Shown here: piece by piece, positions 7,124 to 8,628 of the stretch
Layout: each line of letters starts with the position of its first letter
How positions within the stretch are numbered: position 1 is the stretch's first letter
Source: Clostridiales bacterium
GTDB lineage: Bacteria; Bacillota_A; Clostridia; Oscillospirales; Oscillospiraceae
Direction of reading: 5' to 3'
Assembly (NCBI GenBank): GCA_022777455.1
Contig: JALFGI010000193.1
Coordinates: 1-8,628 of the forward strand
Length of the DNA stretch: 8,628 bases
The notes under the pieces: model-generated
The model's database searches: none
What the model was told of the DNA's origin: nothing
What the model saw: only the letters and a program-made list of their open reading frames with translations
Made by a program: the position numbers and the translations under genes

Positions 7124-8410
7124 TCAGATGGCTTCTTTGACAATGGTCAACGTGACGGTAATGGCCCTTTGCAGGAGCCGGAGAATGCCGCTTTCGTCCA
7201 TGGTGACGATATCCTGGTATTCCGGCAGGGTGACGGGGTCGTTGCGCCGCAGGGTCAACTGAATATCCTCCAGCTCCCGGCCGTTGGCGGTGTCGGCGGT
7301 GACGACGGCAGTATCCTGGGAAATCTGGATGGTGCCGGTGAGCTCGTCCGTTTGGTCCCCATTCTTGGCGGTGAACACATAGGTACCGGCGGCCTTGTCC
7401 CAGCGGAAGCTGAGCTGAGCGCCGGGCGTATCCCCCCGGGCCGCGCAGAGGCGGAAGGCCAGGGCACGGTCGGTGTTCTCATCCAGGTTCAGTGTGGCGG
7501 TGAGGGGCTCGCTGCCCTCCCGGGTCAGGGTCAGGGAACAGAAATTGTCGGTGAAGATGGCCCGCAGGTCGGTGGTTCGCTCCTCCCAGGACAGGACGGC
7601 GTTGGCGGATACCACCTGCTTGGTCTTTTTGTCCAGGGAAATGGAGAGAGAGAGACGAGCGTCGGCGCGGATCAGAACATCACGCAGGGAGGAACCAGCC
7701 TCCCCGGTTTCTTCCCCGGAGCCAAAGAAAGAGGTCAGCAGTCTGGCAAGTTTTCCCTGGGTCTCCTCGCTCAGCCCGGCCAGGGCGTTGTCTGCCAGCT
7801 GGGCCAGTCCCTCGGCGTCAAAGCTGATGATGGTATCGGTGGTTTTGACGGTGCCGGATTCCAGCTCCAGCTCCCCGGAGGAGAGCTTCATATTGGCATT
7901 TTTCAGCAGGGTGGCGGCCAGACCACCGGCGGAAACGATGACGGAGGTGGGGCCGTCCGCGCCGCCGATGATGCCCACGGAGGAGGCATCAATTTCGGCG
8001 GGAGCCATCAGGGAATCATAAAGCGCCTGATCCAGAGCCAGAGCGCTGCCGGAATCCGGGGCGAACACGGAATTCGGCAGATTCTCCGCCAGTGTTTCCA
8101 GGTTAATGCCATAGGCTCCGTTCAGCAGCAGGGAGTCCTGAAGCACAATCTGCTGCTTGCCCAGGAAAAGGTTCAAATCGAGGCTGCTTTCTTCGTCGCC
8201 AAATTGTGTCTGGAGGGCAAGCAGGGCGTTATCCTGGTCGGCGGACAGCTTGGCCTGAAGGTCCTTGCCGTCCAGCTTCAGCTTCAGCTCGGCGGAATAG
8301 GAAGCGGGGGCATCGGCCCTTGCCGTCAGACCGGACAGGCACAAAGCGCAAATCAGAAGCAGAGCCAGCACCGCCGCCGCAGCCCGCCGGGTTCGGTAAA
8401 AGAAAACCAT
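7124..8410 (-). CDS. Secreted protein of unknown function carrying a GIIGGADGPTS motif
   Basis: This encodes 428 residues. The ATG at 8410 has a strong AGAAGGAGGAA ribosome site (8416-8426). The N-terminus is a signal peptide: basic residues at 6-9, a hydrophobic core at 10-28, and a TARA cleavage site near residue 32. The cysteines at 21 and 24 do not form a lipobox. The mature part is probably beta-rich. It shares with the downstream paralog the block YGINL to ALDQALY (100-131, with NLPNSVFAPDSGS) and the C-terminal block 383-404 (LRRNDPVTLP then IVTM). Residues 146-156 read GIIGGADGPTS, which is absent from the paralog; this motif is a signature of the beta subunit of sodium-translocating decarboxylases. 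That enzyme is a large multi-pass membrane protein and this is not, so the motif does not define the function. No family was recognised. No convincing promoter was found between 8411 and 8486; element E3 lies directly upstream. Confidence 0.87.
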   Translation of the reverse strand: MVFFYRTRRAAAAVLALLLICALCLSGLTARADAPASYSAELKLKLDGKDLQAKLSADQDNALLALQTQFGDEESSLDLNLFLGKQQIVLQDSLLLNGAYGINLETLAENLPNSVFAPDSGSALALDQALYDSLMAPAEIDASSVGIIGGADGPTSVIVSAGGLAATLLKNANMKLSSGELELESGTVKTTDTIISFDAEGLAQLADNALAGLSEETQGKLARLLTSFFGSGEETGEAGSSLRDVLIRADARLSLSISLDKKTKQVVSANAVLSWEERTTDLRAIFTDNFCSLTLTREGSEPLTATLNLDENTDRALAFRLCAARGDTPGAQLSFRWDKAAGTYVFTAKNGDQTDELTGTIQISQDTAVVTADTANGRELEDIQLTLRRNDPVTLPEYQDIVTMDESGILRLLQRAITVTLTIVKEAI

Positions 8411-8486
8411 GAAAATTCCTCCTTCTATATCTGAAAGGTCTGTGTTTTCCTTGAAAGGACATGATTTCGACTGCCGGCTTGAGCGG

Positions 8487-8628
8487 CAAATTGTAATTTG
8501 GCGACCGGAACCGACGCACCCCTTGGCTCCCCCTCTGGGGGAGCTGGCTGCCCCTTACGGGGCAGACTGAGAGGGCCGCATGGTTTGATTTCGGGTGCTA
8601 TTACCTTACTGCGGTACCCTCTCAGTCA
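8487..8628. mobile_element. MITE-like element E3, cut by the window edge
   Basis: The left end (8487-8503) matches the 17-base consensus TAAATTGTAATTTGGCG at 16/17. The following sequence parallels E2 closely and in the same direction: CCCCTTGGCTCC, then the GGGGGAGC and GGGGCAG hairpins, ACTGAGAGGG, a central spacer, and CCCTCTCAGT. The window stops about two thirds of the way through, judged by alignment with E2. Its first bases after the end repeat (ACCGGAAC then GACGCACCCC) resemble the opposite end of E2 in reverse complement, so the two halves of these elements are related to each other. Confidence 0.7.

Noticed and set aside
7943..7975. Calling the 7124-8410 product a decarboxylase beta subunit
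   Set aside because: Only the short motif matches. The protein has a signal peptide and a soluble beta-rich body and lacks the many membrane helices of that family.
7106..8434. Plus-strand open frame of 442 codons
   Set aside because: Antisense shadow of the secreted-protein gene at 7124-8410; rich in G and Q with no domain signal.
8490..8495. TACAAT in the E3 end as a promoter for the 7124-8410 gene
   Set aside because: The -10-like hexamer points the right way, but the hexamer 17 bases upstream (TGCGTC on the minus strand) does not resemble a -35 box.

Overview
The window is GC-rich bacterial DNA. It carries a sporulation phosphatase gene (spoIIE), an ftsH protease gene, signal-peptide-bearing secreted proteins, and a set of highly palindromic intergenic repeats. 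Together these suggest an endospore-forming Firmicute, most likely a gut clostridium of the Oscillospiraceae/Ruminococcaceae type. The lineage is inferred from gene content, base composition and repeat style; no rRNA or tRNA gene is present to prove it.

Layout, left to right. Positions 1-66 look like the promoter and ribosome binding site of a leftward gene that starts just outside the window. Positions 107-409 hold a terminal-inverted-repeat element (E1) with a second palindromic repeat nested inside it. Two rightward genes follow: a 152-residue helical, possibly ferritin-like protein (520-978) and a short SpoIIE-type membrane phosphatase (1128-3011). The spoIIE-ftsH gap (3012-3370) holds another palindromic repeat (3088-3247) and a strong terminator. 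ftsH (3371-5188) is read leftward, converging on spoIIE. Behind its start lies a second terminal-inverted-repeat element (E2, 5316-5530), then the terminator of the next leftward gene. Two leftward genes (5588-6985 and 7124-8410) encode related secreted proteins of unknown function. A third element (E3) begins at 8487 and runs off the right edge.

Working relationships. SpoIIE and FtsH both act at the membrane and both matter to sporulation in Bacillus, where their genes lie close together, so this may be a rearranged remnant of that neighbourhood. The two secreted proteins are tandem paralogs. The downstream one has its own good sigma-A-type promoter and a structured 5' leader. The upstream one carries a GIIGGADGPTS segment, a signature otherwise known from the beta subunit of sodium-pumping decarboxylases, which its paralog lacks.

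The most unusual features are this displaced motif and two families of small structured repeats. In one, near-identical ends bound unrelated interiors. In the other, the hairpin arms differ in sequence between copies yet remain self-complementary.
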